Positions 36,611 through 48,965 of a stretch of DNA of 64,000 nucleotides are shown here, piece after piece (positions within the stretch are counted from its first letter, which is position 1; each line of letters begins with the position of its first letter). The stretch is from Podocnemis expansa (Eukaryota > Chordata > Testudines > Podocnemididae). The stretch is from NCBI GenBank assembly GCA_007922195.1, contig ML682090.1, positions 1,477,411 to 1,541,410 of the forward strand, written 5' to 3'. The translations under genes and the position numbers were made by a program. The notes under the pieces are model-generated. The model was given only the letters and a program-made list of their open reading frames with translations. It searched no databases and was not told the origin of the DNA.

Positions 36611-38146
36611 GTGCTGCCCTTAGCATAGCCCACTCAGTGAGGCTTTCTGTGACAATTCCCCTTGCTCTCTGAAGGAACTCACCGGCATTTAAAACAGGCA
36701 CACGTTCAGAGATGCATACCCTTGCTAACCTTAACAGAGTGAAGGTCTGAGGGTCCTCAAGAGGACAACGTGCCCACGGTTTGCGCTGGGGGGACTATGA
36801 AGCTGAGTCTTTTATTGTTACGGGATGAGCTCACACAGCAGTTGTGGGTCCTGATTCTTCATTTGCCCCGCACTTGGTGCAATTGCTCATCCTCTGCACA
36901 GTGAAAAGAGCATAGGCCTGATCCTCCGGGGGCCCTTTCTATGGCTGTAATTTGCATTGGTTTTAAGGCACTCTTACACTGCCACAGTGATAGAAAGGGG
37001 CCTTCTGGACCAGTTATACTGATGCAACCCTCTGTGTGGGCACTCTCTGGCAAAGTTGGTCAGGGTGTGATTCTTTTTGCCAAATATGGTTGCACGATTG
37101 CAATTCCTAGTGCAGATCAATATAAAGATACCTCACATCCGTGTACTTTATGCCCTATCCTAATGGGGATGTACCAGCATAACCAAGTCCAGGCGACATC
37201 GTTTTTATGCCTGGACAGATATGAGAGGCTTGCTTCTGTGTACAGATAATGCCATGTTGTGGTATAAGAATGGGATGTTTCAGTTTAGTTTAGCCCCCTT
37301 CCCAAGTGACATGAGCTAAACTGAAAAAGTTTTTAGGTCAGGTCTTCCCTAGGAACACTTTGCTGGGTAGCTATACAGGTATGTTACACCAGTGAGGCGC
37401 TCCTGGTGTGGATTTAGCTGTACCAGCAAAACAATTTATTTGATTCTGATAGAAAAGCGCTATTGGTAAAAATTCAGGGTTGCTGGCACTCTGGTGCCTA
37501 CTCCAGGGCCTTGAGCCAGCTCATGTCCATCAGTCAGTGCTCACATCTCTTTAACCAACAGAGCTATTCTAGATTAAATCTGTAGCGTAGACCCAGCCTG
37601 GCCTTAGATTATAATGAAAAAACTCTTCTCTGTAAACAAGGCATTTGGTGACCAAAAGCCAGGTCCACCCATTCTGTCCCAGTTGCAGTTCATACTCACG
37701 TAGCAGTAGTGTAAATGACAGCACAAGTGACAGGGGTCAAAAACAGAAGCATGTACTTCATTTCTTGAGTTTACCCTCCAGAGGCTTCCAGTTTTTCAAG
37801 TTCTTACTGGTTTTCATGCTTTTTGCCAGGATACCACACAGTCTGGCCTCAGACAAGAAAAATTTCTCATTTCCTCTACTAGTACATATAGTGGCACAAG
37901 CAGGTCGATTTCTTGTGAATGCAGAAATCAAACCCATGGGTGATAACGTCAGATGGCTCCCTCTGAATGAGCCCCCTTAGTGCTAAATTCCATCTCTCCC
38001 AAGCCACGGAAGCAAATTCCCTTCTCCCACTGGCACTGCCTCTGGGTTTTTGGTTTTTTTTTAAATAATTTGCAGATTGTTTGCTAAATACACTGCAAGC
38101 AGATGTTTTCCTCAGTCCACAACTTCATGGGCTTTGTCCCATATTC

Positions 38147-38159
38147 CCCCCCCCCCCCC
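38147..38159 (+). repeat. Poly-C run
   Basis: A run of about 13 C bases. Confidence 0.9.
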
Positions 38160-38539
38160 AGTGCCTAATTTGTGATGAAATAGGTGCCAGGACACATTCT
38201 TTTTTTTTACTTTCATAACTGATGTGGCAAGCCCAGAGGTGCCAGGGCTTAGCCCTGGTGCAAATTAAACACCACTCCTTCTCCCTTTTCACACAGACAC
38301 AAACACTTCCCTGTTGGAACTTCACAAATAAATTACCACCTCCCACACCCGCTGCGTCCAGATTCTCCATCATGCCCTGCACCTTCTGCAACTGTTCACC
38401 TCAAAGCAAGTGGGCATGGGAAGTTAACAAGTGTGAGCTGAATGTATTCTCAAAACCTTCCGCTGAGCCAAGCCCTATATTCTTTATTTTTCAATGAGAT
38501 CTAGGGCCGACTAAAATCTTCCTCCTCCCCATCCTCCAA

Positions 38540-38840
38540 ATGCAGCTTCAGTTTGACCAAAAAAACATTTTGTGAATTTGTCTCCATTTTATCCAATTGT
38601 TTTTGACATCCCCCTCAAAAAAAACCCTGAAAAATTTCATTTTGTTTTTTAAATAAAAAATATTCTTTTTATTTGAAATTATTTGTTTTGAAATGTATTT
38701 CTATTTCATTTTTTAAATAATCAGAAGAGTTAAAAAAGAAATGTGCCATTTGTCCTGAAATTATTTTTCTGTTCACTTTTTCGGTTTGCCAAAAATTTCT
38801 TTTGAGAACGGCCACTGGACCAAAAACTCGGTTATGCCCA
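38540..38840. repeat. AT-rich degenerate repeat block
   Basis: Rich in GAAATTTTT and TTTTGTTTT words, with CATTTTATCC and GAAAAATTTC. It resembles the block at 41.2 kb. Confidence 0.35.
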
Positions 38841-38961
38841 TAGCCCTAATTAAGACACCAAAAAATGTGAAGATCTATTGAACCCACCTTTCTGATACGC
38901 CTAGCAGTGGTGAGGTAAAATCAGTTAGCTTGGCAGGTCAAAGCAGGGCTTGACTTTCAAA

Positions 38962-39062
38962 AAACAAAACAAAAGCAGGGAGTCGTGTGGCACTTAAGGA
39001 CTAACAGATTTATTTTTCGCATGAGCTTTCGTGGGACAAAAATCCCACTTCGTCATCACTCC
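38962..39062 (+). mobile_element. Family A SINE-like repeat
   Basis: CAGGGAGTCGTGTGGCACTT, GGACTAACAGATTTATTTTT, GCATGAGCTTTCGTGGGACA and AATCCCACTTCGTCATC. The 5' head is missing. Confidence 0.8.
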
Positions 39063-39244
39063 AGACAAGACCTATGAGTGAAATAGATGTTTTTGGTGCA
39101 AGGCCAGTGGGCAGAAAGAGTCTGGGTTAAAATTGCAGCTAGTTTCATGGTGCTCCTTTGAATTATGCTGATCTGCATCTTCTGATGAGCTCTAGACTGG
39201 GGATATTTGATGCTTAAATGATGAGGGACAAAGGTTTGTTTTGC

Positions 39245-39350
39245 AAAATAAACAAGGAATTCTATTGCACTTTTAAAAACTAACAGATTTATTTCTCGCA
39301 TGAGCTTTTGTGGGAGAAAATCCCACTTCGTCGGACACTTTGAAGATGGG
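39245..39350 (+). mobile_element. Family A SINE-like repeat
   Basis: ATTGCACTTTTAAAAACTAA, CAGATTTATTTCTCGCATGA and TCCCACTTCGTCGGACAC. The second of three closely spaced same-orientation copies. Confidence 0.8.
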
Positions 39351-39359
39351 CTTACTTCA

Positions 39360-39475
39360 AGTTCCAAAGGGGTAGCCGTGTCAGTCTAGTTCAGGAAAAC
39401 AAACAAGGAGTCTGACGGCACTTTTAAAGACTAAAAAAATCATTTATCATATGAGGTTTCATTTTGTGAGTCTTA
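39360..39475 (+). mobile_element. Family A SINE-like repeat, with head
   Basis: GGGGTAGCCGTGTCAGTCTA starts the copy, followed by ACAAGGAGTCTGACGGCACT and TTAAAGACTAAAAAAATCAT. This copy preserves the 5' head missing from the two just before it. Confidence 0.75.
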
Positions 39476-39884
39476 AGACTGGTGCATGGTTAACTCGGGG
39501 AGGGAAACCCTCCACAGATTCTCAAAGGTACAACATGTCTGTGCGTCCCCACTCGGTGTGATTGGCATTGTTCATTCTTTGGGAAACAGTGGAACAAACA
39601 CAATTTTGAATAAATAATTTTGACCAAAGGATTAAAGCAGATGCATTACATCCACCCTGCTTCTTATGTTGGGATGTCACGTTTGTGGATCTTCTGAGGG
39701 ACTCTCTTGCAGTCAGGTGCTTAAGAATCAGCTCTTCAGAATAGCTCACTCCCAGAGATGTGGCCAGATTTTTCGCAGCGCCAAGCGCCTCAAATGTTGC
39801 ATTCTTTGGAAAATCTGGTTCTTATGGAGTTGTCTAAATAGGAATCAAGGTCTTTTGTAGATCTTATTCACATGTACAGCTTAG

Positions 39885-40070
39885 GGAAGATGTGCAAACT
39901 AATGGTTAGAGCAGGGGCACCTGGCTTCTGTTCCCAACTCCAGGAGGATAATGGGGACTTACGGTTAGAACTGAGCATCTGGAAGTCAGGATTATCTTGC
40001 CAGGTCTATCACAAATTGGTGCATAACCCTCTGCAATTTATTTCCTCTTTCTGTACTTCACTTTAGCTGT
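39885..40070 (-). mobile_element. MIR-like SINE fragment
   Basis: GGTTAGAGCAGGGGCACCTG, GGCTTCTGTTCCCAACTCC and a later TTTCCTCTTTCTGTACTTCA resemble the reverse MIR order. Highly diverged. Confidence 0.4.
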
Positions 40071-40080
40071 TCTTGTAATA

Positions 40081-40290
40081 CAGGGTCTCAAACACCAGGC
40101 CTGTGGGCCGCATGCGGCCCCTAAAGCTATTTCCTGCAGCCCACAACAACACGATTGTTACTGATATTTGCAATACCATTGCATGAAAAGGTTTTAGTGG
40201 TGCAGCCCTCAGGCTAACATGCTAGTCCCTCATGCTGCCCTCCACTAGTCCTCATGTGGCTCTCATGGTGATTTGAATTTGAGACCCCTA
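40081..40290. mobile_element. hAT-type element, CAGGGGTCTCAAAC family
   Basis: Starts CAGGGTCTCAAACACCAGGC and ends GAATTTGAGACCCCTAG. It is the reverse complement of the copy at 53982-54167 in internal content (GCGGCCCCTAAAGCTATTTC and TGTTACTGATATTTGCAA). Target duplication is unclear here. Confidence 0.75.
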
Positions 40291-40904
40291 GTGTAACTCT
40301 GCCTTGTGAATGGTGTGGTAAGGCTGCTTTTGTATTTAGGAGATGCTTTGGGAGCATTGGAGGGAGAGTTTTATCACAGCCCAAGTTGTGATTGTTCTAG
40401 AGAATGAGTGTATAGAGCTAGAGGTGAGGTTAAACCTTAGGGCAGGGAATAGGTACTGGTTTAAAGGAAAAAAGAGGCTGAATTTCCAAATCCTGATAGT
40501 GTTTGCTCCTCCATGTCTTTCTCAGGCAGGCAGAATAAATGAGCTAACCCAGCTTTGCAAAATATTCTTTGCGCCTACTCACCTGGGGGGTGGGAGGGGA
40601 TCTATTTTTTTTTGACAAGTTAGTAAAGTCTCGCTAATTTTTCCGTCACTGGTGGGAAGGTGGATGAGCAGATCTTGTGCCTGGGCTGGTATGTTGATTT
40701 TTTGGTGGTTGTTGCAAAGAACTTATTGAGCCTACCTCTTTGTTTCTGCGTTCTAACAGGAAGGGCAGATGCACAAAACAGCCATGATGCATCCTTTGCA
40801 CTAGCAACATTGAACAGTCACGTACGTGTGAGGCTGCCGTCTTGGCTAAGGTTCCATGGCAAGGGCTGATAACTCCCACGCTTAGTAGACTGGCATTTAT
40901 AACT

Positions 40905-41380
40905 AGAGCGGGGCAAAATTTTTCAGACAAGTAGATTATTCACTGAAAAATGCCTTTTTGGGTCAACTGAAATGATTGCAAATCTGGGTCAAAATCAGCA
41001 AATAGTTTCAGGTGGAAAAAAGCAGACGACCATTCAGTGGACTTTTCATTGCAAAATAACTGTTTGGTTCAGAAATGTAGCCATGGTTATTTTAAGCAAA
41101 TGAACAAGGATGGAAAAAAAACAGAAAACAAAATGAATTTTTTTCTCTTTGGGTTAAACAAAATGCTAAGTAATAAGAATAGTTAGCAGAGAAATGATGA
41201 ACTGTAGATTTTGGCTGTAGCTCCAAAGCTGAAAAGTGTTTTGGATTTTCGAGTACTCCATAGTTTGGTCTGTGGTTTCTCTTTGTCCTACGATCCAAGC
41301 AGATGACTCCCTGTGAGTTCAGTAGCAGTGATTGAAACGAAATGTTGCCGAAGAACAAAAAATTTAAAAATTTGTTTCCC
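40905..41380. repeat. AT-rich degenerate repeat block
   Basis: Dominated by AAAATTTTTC, GAAAAATGCC, TTTCAGGTGG and CATTGCAAAAT-like words. It is like blocks at 38.6 and 46.9 kb. Class unknown. Confidence 0.35.
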
Positions 41381-41894
41381 GCCCCCTCCTACCCACAATT
41401 TTTTTGGGTTGGTCACCAAAGTGAAAAATCCAAAATGCATTATTTTCTCAGCTCTGCCTATCACACATTCTCTCCAGTGCATTACACATGAGCTGTCTTA
41501 ATCCTCTGCCATTCTTTGCTAAACCTCAGCCTTGCCTTGCTATAGGACCAGTAGAAGTGTCCCAGGCATCACATTTAGCTCTCCAGCAACCTGCTGCTCT
41601 AAATGAGATGGGAGAAAGGGCCAGATCTGCACCTTTCAATGGGAGCATTTATGACCAAGCTGCTAGATCCTACCTAGAGCCACTTGTTGCATCAACAACA
41701 GTTTGGGATGTTCTTAGGATTGGTCAAAGGTGTATTCCATGCACCTCTGCTGTTCAGTGCACATCTGGTGCGTGCAGTGACAAACATGGCCGGGAACAAG
41801 GTGGTTTCCTGCCTTCCATGGCTAACTGGCAAGTGAATTTAGCTCATGAAGCTGCCCCGTCTAATTACACTGATCACATCAAGCTACAGAATGA

Positions 41895-42390
41895 CCCACT
41901 GGTGCAGCTGCTGCTGGAATTCTGTGTCCAGCTATGGTGCACACAATTCAAGACAGGTGTTGATAAATTGGAGAGAGTGCAGAGAAGAGCCATGAGAATA
42001 ATTAAAGGATTAGGAAACCTGCCATATGACCGCAGACTCAAGCAGTTCAGTCTATTTTGCTTAGCAAAGAGAAGGTGAAGAGGTGAGTTGATTGCAGTCT
42101 CTCCATGAATACCTACAAGGGAAGAAATATTTAAAGGTGAGGCTCATCCGTCTAGCAGAGAAAAGGAGGACATGATCCAACAGCTGAAAGTTGAAGCAAG
42201 GCAAATTCAGACTAGAAACAAAGGGGTAAATTTTAACAGAGTAAATTAACTGTTGGAATAACGTACCAAGGAGCGTGGTGGCTTTGCCATCACGGGCAAT
42301 TCTGAAATCAAAACAGGATGTTTTTCTAAAACAGCTGCAGCTAGGGATTATTTTGGGGCAGTTCTCTGGCCCATGCTATATAGGAGGACA
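41895..42390 (+). mobile_element. CR1-like LINE fragment, old
   Basis: The translation [33 protein letters not shown], read in pieces, matches the CR1 reverse-transcriptase end. The frame then breaks into stops. TGTTGGAATAACGTACCAAG further on corresponds to the WNxLP region. It is more decayed than the 14.7 kb copy. Confidence 0.75.
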
Positions 42391-42411
42391 GACTAGAGGA
42401 TCACATTAGTC

Positions 42412-42601
42412 CAGGGCTGGCCTGACCATATATGCAAAATGGGCAGTTATCTAGGGTGCCAGACTTTCAGGGTACCAAATTAGATAGAAATGAATTTTTT
42501 CTTTATTTAAAAAAATGTTAATATTCTATCATTTTTCCTTCATATTGAATGGGGGGTACCATGGTTCACCTAGGACACCGAAAATCCTTGGGCCAACCCT
42601 G
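42412..42601. mobile_element. hAT-type non-autonomous element with 8-bp TSD
   Basis: Termini CAGGGCTGGCCTG and GGGCCAACCCTG. Flanking CATTAGTC (left) and TATTAGTC (right) agree in seven of eight bases. CTAGGGTGCCAGA inside links it to the 13.1 kb element. Confidence 0.8.
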
Positions 42602-43659
42602 TATTAGTCCCTTCTGGTCCTGGAGTCTACGACGCACAGATCCATGAGGTGGGACTGCCTGCTCACTTAGCTACAGGGAAGCAGAATTCAACAAGACATG
42701 CGGCAGACAGGGCCAGCTACTTGGATCTCTATGAAAAGAGAAAGCACAGTGTGTTCCCAGACCCAAACCACCCTTTAGCTCTGAATCCAGAATAAAAATC
42801 TATGGCTTGTTTCTGTTCTTATTCTGAGGTCATTTATCTCCTGATAGCATCTAGGGAGCCCATCTTGGACTAGGATCCTATTATACGAGGAGCCATACAA
42901 ACTACTCCCACCAACAGCATCACTGACCCAAAGGGTTCCGAAATCAAGAGTCTAAGCCCACTAAAAGTGAAGAGATTATTTTATAAGAGGTCGTCATTTT
43001 GAAGCCAATCAACCTTTGGATTCTTCTCATTTGCCTTCTAGATTGTGAACCTTAAGGTTTTTAGCCCTTTCTCTGGATTTTTTTTTTTTTGTGGGGGGCA
43101 GGGGGAGCTTTTTTTATAATCAAAGTGAGATTCTCCCATGGTTCCAGGTGCTGAGGCCTGGAGAATGACAATGATCATGAGACAGAGTAAGAACAAGAAA
43201 TAGCCTTTCCACTGGTGCTACTTCCCATCCCACCCTTTCTCTCCAGTTTTAGCTGACTGGCCTTTTCCTTGAGCTCACATGAGATGGCGATTCAGGCACA
43301 AAACCAGCTGATGCTGGGCTTTCGCTTGGAGATTCTGAGTTTGTTTGAACCAGGATTTCTCAGTGAAACTCAGAGCAGGGAGAACATATCTGAGTAGGAT
43401 GCAGAGAGATCTCTGTGAAATCCTGCAGAACCAAAGAGCTGAGGGTGGTGCAACTTTATTTGTCTCTTGAAAAACAGAGGAGACTTGTCCAAAATAAATC
43501 AGATCTCTTTTGTCCAAGGGCCATAGTGGCAGATTTCCAAGGGCTCAGACCCTGCAGTTGGAGACTGATTTTTTGAAAGCGCTCCATCCACCCATTCTCT
43601 TGAGTTGTGATGCATCCCTCATCACAGTGCCACCTAAGCGCATTCCAGCAATGCACCAA

Positions 43660-43800
43660 GGTCATGTCTACACTTGCACTTAAGTCGGCAAAACTTTTGT
43701 CGCTGGGGGTGTGACAAAAACATGCACCCCCAAGTGACATAGATTTTGCTGGCTTATGTGCTTGTGTGCAGAGAGCTATGCTGGCAGGTGATGCTGTTCC
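43660..43800. mobile_element. Partial hAT-like MITE
   Basis: Starts AGGTCATGTCTACACTTGCA, then AGTCGGCAAAACTTTTGTCG and GGGGTGTGACAAAAACATGC. Only the left terminus is clear. Confidence 0.5.
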
Positions 43801-44029
43801 TAAGTGATGTGTCTAATATCTGTTAATCTGGCTAATGTTTTAACTCCCCATTGGCACCTAAATAAAGTGGCCAGATATGATTTCCAAGAGCGTTCTGCTG
43901 TCTCTGAGAACAAAGGAGTTGTCAGGTGATGAGCTGTCCCCACCTCATGTCAGAAATGGTTCAGCGATTTGCTTCTGACTAGCTAAATTAATGGTCTCTG
44001 GCAAAAAGTGTTAACTCCTTATGCTTAAT

Positions 44030-44170
44030 AATCTGTTCCACCTTGTATTGAGCTTTGACATGTCTTTGAGTACCTTTCCCAGACCTGAAGAGCTCTGTAT
44101 AAGCCTGAAAGCTCTCACCAACAGACAGAAGTTGGTCCAATAAAGGATATTAACCCTCTTATCTTGTCTA
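44030..44170. repeat. Reptile-type repeat with GAAGTTGGTCCAATAAA tail
   Basis: CTGAAAGCTCTCACCAACAG, CAGAAGTTGGTCCAATAAAG and GATATTAACCCTCTTATCTT are a sequence I recognise as abundant in reptile genomes. The element class is not certain. Confidence 0.5.
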
Positions 44171-44274
44171 GCTAAATTAAATCACTCCAAGAGTCAGCCA
44201 GCGGAGAGGGGATGCTTTATCTGAGGAAAGGGGCAGCCATTAGGCACAGAAAGGAACACTCTTGTTAGTAGAGC

Positions 44275-44650
44275 CGGTGGAGAATTTTTTGAGCAAAGTT
44301 TTTTTTGTTGGGAAATACCAATCCATGAAGCAGAAATGCTTTGCAGCAAAGGAGAGTGCGTGGGTGGGGGTTGCACATTTTTTTTTATTTGAAAATTTTG
44401 TCAAAAACAGGGACTCAGATTTTCCAAAGGAAAAAATCTTTTTTTTTTTTTCTGGTTTGAAAGGATTTTTTGCTTTGAAATTTAAAGGAACTATAGCACA
44501 ATTTAAAACATTAAAAATGGGTGTAATCAAAATAAAACATGTCTCAATTATCAAACCAAGTAATTTCTACTGACCTGAAATAAAGACTTTTTTTTATTCA
44601 GCCAGCAACTTTCTTCTTCTGGAATTTCAGTTTTTCTGCCTGATTAGGGT
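44275..44650. repeat. AT-rich degenerate repeat block
   Basis: Rich in poly-T, GAAATTT, AAAATTTTG and TTTTCT words. It resembles the other AT-rich blocks listed. Confidence 0.35.
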
Positions 44651-45579
44651 GTGAAAAAGGTCTAAAATCTCAGAAATGTTCCCAGTATGGGAAGATCATT
44701 TCCTACCCAGCTCTTCTTGTAATCCCTTAACGATAGAAACGCTAGTCATAAGAATAATGCCTAATGATAGCGACCATTTACTAAAAGCTCATAAACTGTG
44801 CATCTTCATAGCAAATGGCTCCTGCGTTAATGGTCTTCAGCTGTAGGTTTGCGTTTTTGACCTGTGACCATATGTTCTAAAGAAAGAGTCGGTTGCTTAG
44901 AGAAAGAATAATCAGTGATTTTCAGAGATTCAGGATGTCAGGGAGAATTTCTTCTTTGCAAACAGGGAGGACAGACTGTTGTTTCTATGGAACGGAGCAG
45001 GAGACAGGACTCCTGAGTCCTGGCCCCATTTCTGGAAGGGAAGGTGGTAAAAGCAGGCAGGTAGGAGTCAAGGCTTCTCACTGCTGTCCCTAATCTGTGA
45101 GATTAGAGCAATTCCTTGCTGTGCTTTAGTTTCCGTGGCTCTAATATGTCACCCTGTTTGACAATAATGTTGTATGGATTAATGCAAGTAAATGATCTGA
45201 TGTATGTGGGGCACAGCCAAAAAGTCAGGGGTATCAGGCCCATAGAAGTCCCTGGATGGAAGCAGGTTTAGAAATGCAAAATATTATTACTGCATCAAAT
45301 ATTGCCAAGGACTCAATCAGGAAAAACCTTTTCCATTCAGAAACCTCTTGACACAGGTTACCTTTCCTCCACCCTCAGCTGAACTTGAGTTATCTGTTGC
45401 TCTCATGCCTGATGCCATTAAAGCCAAACCCAGAACGGGCATCGGCGTATTTGCTCCTCTCTTAGGATGAAAATATCCACTGCACTTAGGACTACTGCTT
45501 GCATCCCTTTGGGTGCTGCAAAGAGTCAAATTGCTGCAGGGGGGCTGACTGGCAACTGTCACTGAAGTAGCTCTGACAG

Positions 45580-45700
45580 GCCCTGAGATCAGGTCCTCAG
45601 CACCAGCCGTGTTCTGCACAGACACCAAGAGTCAATCCCTGTCCCCAAAGGGCTCCCAATCTAGACAAAGGGTGGCAGGAGACAGAGAAGCCACTCAGGC
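45580..45700 (+). mobile_element. MIR-like SINE middle segment
   Basis: TTCTGCACAGACACCAAGAG, TCCCTGTCCCCAAAGGGCTC and CCAATCTAGACAAAGGG match the family order of the 36.4 kb copy. Confidence 0.6.
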
Positions 45701-46345
45701 AGGGCATACAACAGGCAAGGCAAGAATCTTCAGCTCCCGCCCCCACACATGCACCCACCCTACTGTCCAGCACTGCCTCCTTTAAAACATCCCACCATGG
45801 TACTGTCTGACCACAGCAGAGGCTGCAGCCCCCAGGCAGTTAGAGTCTCTGAATCCTGGCAAATTCACTGGAGGCAAGGGACGGAGGCTCACAATTGCTG
45901 AGTGAGACACAGAATTTCAACATCACGTCCACAAGGCCTCTCTCTTCAGCATCTCTTTCCATTCTCTTGTGGTCCATGTCCTCCCCGGCACACACGTAAA
46001 CCGCCTGGGTTCGAGTCTCCCTTTGCTCACGCTGGTGCCTCTCACTACGCACGCAGAGGCAACCATGGACTGCACTGGATGGGGCACTCAGATGCTGTGG
46101 GCTGCCCAGCTGGGAACAATGTTCATCAGTTCACAGCAGGGCAGACCCTGCTATCTACACCCTCTACCCCACCTGGACATGAGACACCAAGATGACAGTG
46201 GATACCAGCATCCACTAACAAGCCCTAACTTCTCGTTCTGTACAGCAGGGGCAGTGGCGGGTGAGCTTCCAGCACATGGGATCTTAACCCCTGGACATCC
46301 CCTGCTTGTGGGGAGAGAGGGGAGTTCAGCCTCCATGGCCTAGGC

Positions 46346-46510
46346 CAGAGGTTTTCAAACTTTTTTCTGCAGGACCCCATTGAAAAAAATCATTTATTCC
46401 CACAGCCCAACAATGACATCTTTGAGTGATGCACTCCAGTCTTTTGACAGCAGCAGCAAGAGGTGCTGTGATGCAGTACCGGGGCCCAACTCTAAGTTTG
46501 AAAAACACTA
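46346..46510. mobile_element. hAT-type element with perfect 8-bp TSD
   Basis: Termini CAGAGGTTTTCAAACTT and AAGTTTGAAAAACACTA. GCCTAGGC flanks both sides exactly (46338-46345 and 46511-46518). The interior is non-coding. Confidence 0.85.
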
Positions 46511-46734
46511 GCCTAGGCTGGCAGTGAGGCAGAGACTCAACAAATTCATTCCACCAAAGGGTAGGGAAAGCAGGCCCAGGGTACAGGAGAAGAGGAAGAA
46601 AAGCTTTACAAAACTTGATCAGCTTAGACATCACAGCATTAGTTGTGATTTAATTTTAGTCCGAACAGGTTTTAAATTCGGACCCTTCCCCCGCAGCACT
46701 GGAAATCAAGCTGGATAAGATGATTCCTCTGAAA

Positions 46735-47060
46735 TGATTTGTCTTTGGGCTGAAAAAGGCAGATTTTGTGTGTCAAATTTGTGTTGATTTTGCTGAATTG
46801 TTTTAGTTAAAAAACTGTGGAAAGTCAGAATGTTTTGGTTTGACATTATTGTAATGAAAGGTTTCAGCTTTTCCAAACCAAACAACTTTGTTTCAGATTT
46901 TCCTTCTGTTTTATTTAAAAATACGGAAGGCACTACTTTAAAAAGGAAGAAGTCAAAATGAAATGTTTTGTTTTGAATCAAACTAACCATTTTGTTCAAT
47001 CTCAAAAACATAAATTCTGACTTTTGGATTTGTTGAAAAAATTCATTTTCACATCAACCC
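46735..47060. repeat. AT-rich degenerate repeat block
   Basis: Rich in TTTTGTTT, GAAATGTTTT and CAAATTTGTG-like words. It resembles the block at 41.2 kb. Confidence 0.35.
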
Positions 47061-47297
47061 AAAATAATTCCTGCCTCCCTCCTTGTCAGAATCACCAGCA
47101 GCAAATGAAAAGGCCTGTTATAGACAGCACTAGTTGGAATCTGAAAGCCAAGATCCTAGGGCCACTGTAGGGGCATCTGAAGGTGAAACTGACTAGTAAC
47201 AAACAAAATTAAAATAACCAGTATTGCTGTCTATCTCAGGATTTTATGCTGCTACCCATTATTGCAATATCTGGGCACTTTACATGTAAAATCTCTA

Positions 47298-47445
47298 TCA
47301 AGAGAAACAAACAAAGAGTCCTGTGGCACTTTCAAAAACTAACAAATTAATTTATTGCATGAGCTTTTGTGGGGGAAAATCCCACTTCATCCAACACTTA
47401 AAGCATTTTGCTGAACTAGACTAAAATATCTACCCCTTTGAATCT
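47298..47445 (+). mobile_element. Family A SINE-like repeat, possibly two fused pieces
   Basis: CAAAGAGTCCTGTGGCACTT, AACTAACAAATTAATTTATT, GCATGAGCTTTTGTGGGGGA and CCCACTTCATCCAACACTTA, followed by a reverse head, TTTTGCTGAACTAGACTAAA and CTACCCCTTTGAA. Confidence 0.75.
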
Positions 47446-48149
47446 AGCAAGAGAAAAATCTTTATTGAATTTTATGCAGCCTCTGGCACTTTTCTTTTTT
47501 GATAATCAAAACTCTGCTGGGAAGAGCACTTATTATTATTGTTTTGTTTTTTTTTTAAGATTTTATTGTTCTCTTTCATTTTGGTTTGTAGGTTTTTGTG
47601 TGCTGAGAGGATAGATGGGTATGCCTGCATTGAGAGTAAATCTAGGGTTTCTTTGGAGGGATTCAGAAGAAGACAGGGTAGATTGGCGTCAGTGCTGGTT
47701 AGAGGTAGATGGGAATGTCTGTGTTGCAAGTGTCATTCTACAGGTGAAGAGACAGCGCTAAGACAGTCTGACTTGGATTTGACTGATCTCCTCAGGGAAT
47801 TTATTCCTTAGCTAGATTTCCTTCCTCCCTCCTTCACAGCATAATATTCCCGTGAGACCATCCAGAGATAACACAGGATCAACGGTGAAAAGTACATTTA
47901 ATTTTAAAAGTTTTCAGTGGAATCATATCAGATGAAATGAAAATGTTTTTTTTATTTCTGTAGAAGGAGACTGATTCTCAGTTTGCCATACTCCTTGTGC
48001 AATCACTTACAATAGTGTAACACCAGCGTGAAACTACCATTCTGGTGGGATAGCACTTTGCACCACTGGCAATGACAGCACAAGGTGAAGGGCAGCAGAG
48101 AATCAGAGTTTTAAATGTTATTGCTAGCAAACCATCTAGAAAGTAGCAT

Positions 48150-48290
48150 GACTGAGTGTATAGAAGACTGGGCCTGCAGAAGGCCTGGGTTCTGTTCCTG
48201 GCTCTGGTGGGTGACTTTCCTACTCCATCCCTCAGTTTTCCCATCTGTAAAATGGGAATATTGCCCCCCCCCATAAAGCACTTTGACACC
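48150..48290 (-). mobile_element. MIR-like SINE fragment
   Basis: GGCCTGCAGAAGGCCTGGGT, CCCTCAGTTTTCCCATCTGT and AAAATGGGAATATTG are the reverse MIR core, then AAAGCACTTTGACACC. Confidence 0.7.
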
Positions 48291-48829
48291 TATGGATGAA
48301 AAAGGATGAGCTAGGGAAGATGCTGATAATTATTAAACCTCAATCTCCAATGTTTAAACTGAGCTCCAATTATTAAGGTTCGGGGTGATATTTTCATGGC
48401 AGGCAAATTATCTCACATCTTCCTACTGTAGGGTGCTACATCATCCTCTAAAGCAGCTGGCACCGGCCGCTGCAAAAGTTGGGTGATTAAACTAGCTGGG
48501 CCTCGAGTCTGATGCAATTTGGCAAGGCCTGTGTTCCTAGTCAGGCAAGGTATGTTTTTTGCTTTTCTAATTACCACCACAGTGTGGACTCAGCTCTTTC
48601 TACACGCCAGTTTCAATCTGAAGTGGCCCATGGAAGCCCCTTCTCATGTCACTGGGGGTGGCAGCAGGTGATGCTAGAGTGCGGCGGTGCCCTAAACTCA
48701 AGACTTGGGTGATGAAGATCAACTAGCACGTTTACAGCAGTTGCAACAGAAGGTCTGAGACACCTCAGCAAAAGCCATGCATGCTCGGCCCTTTTGAAAA
48801 AAACAGGCCATAAAAACAGAAATTGCCAC

Positions 48830-48965
48830 CCTGGATCCAGGGCCCATCTGGTCTGATATCCGATCGCTGACAGCACCTAGGGATAGATTCAAAAGACACC
48901 TCTTAGTGGACACTGGTGGAAGTTCCTTCCTGACCCAATCAGTTAGTAGCTAACTTGGGCCATGG
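48830..48965. mobile_element. Probable LINE/SINE fragment (CR1-related)
   Basis: CCAGGGCCCATCTGGTCTGA, TCGCTGACAGCACCTAGG and AAGTTCCTTCCTGACCC resemble a segment common in reptile CR1 3' regions. Assignment is tentative. Confidence 0.4.

Noticed and set aside
41488..42078. 196-codon open frame as a possible gene
   Set aside because: Its C-terminal part is a CR1 reverse-transcriptase remnant and the rest has no recognisable domain.
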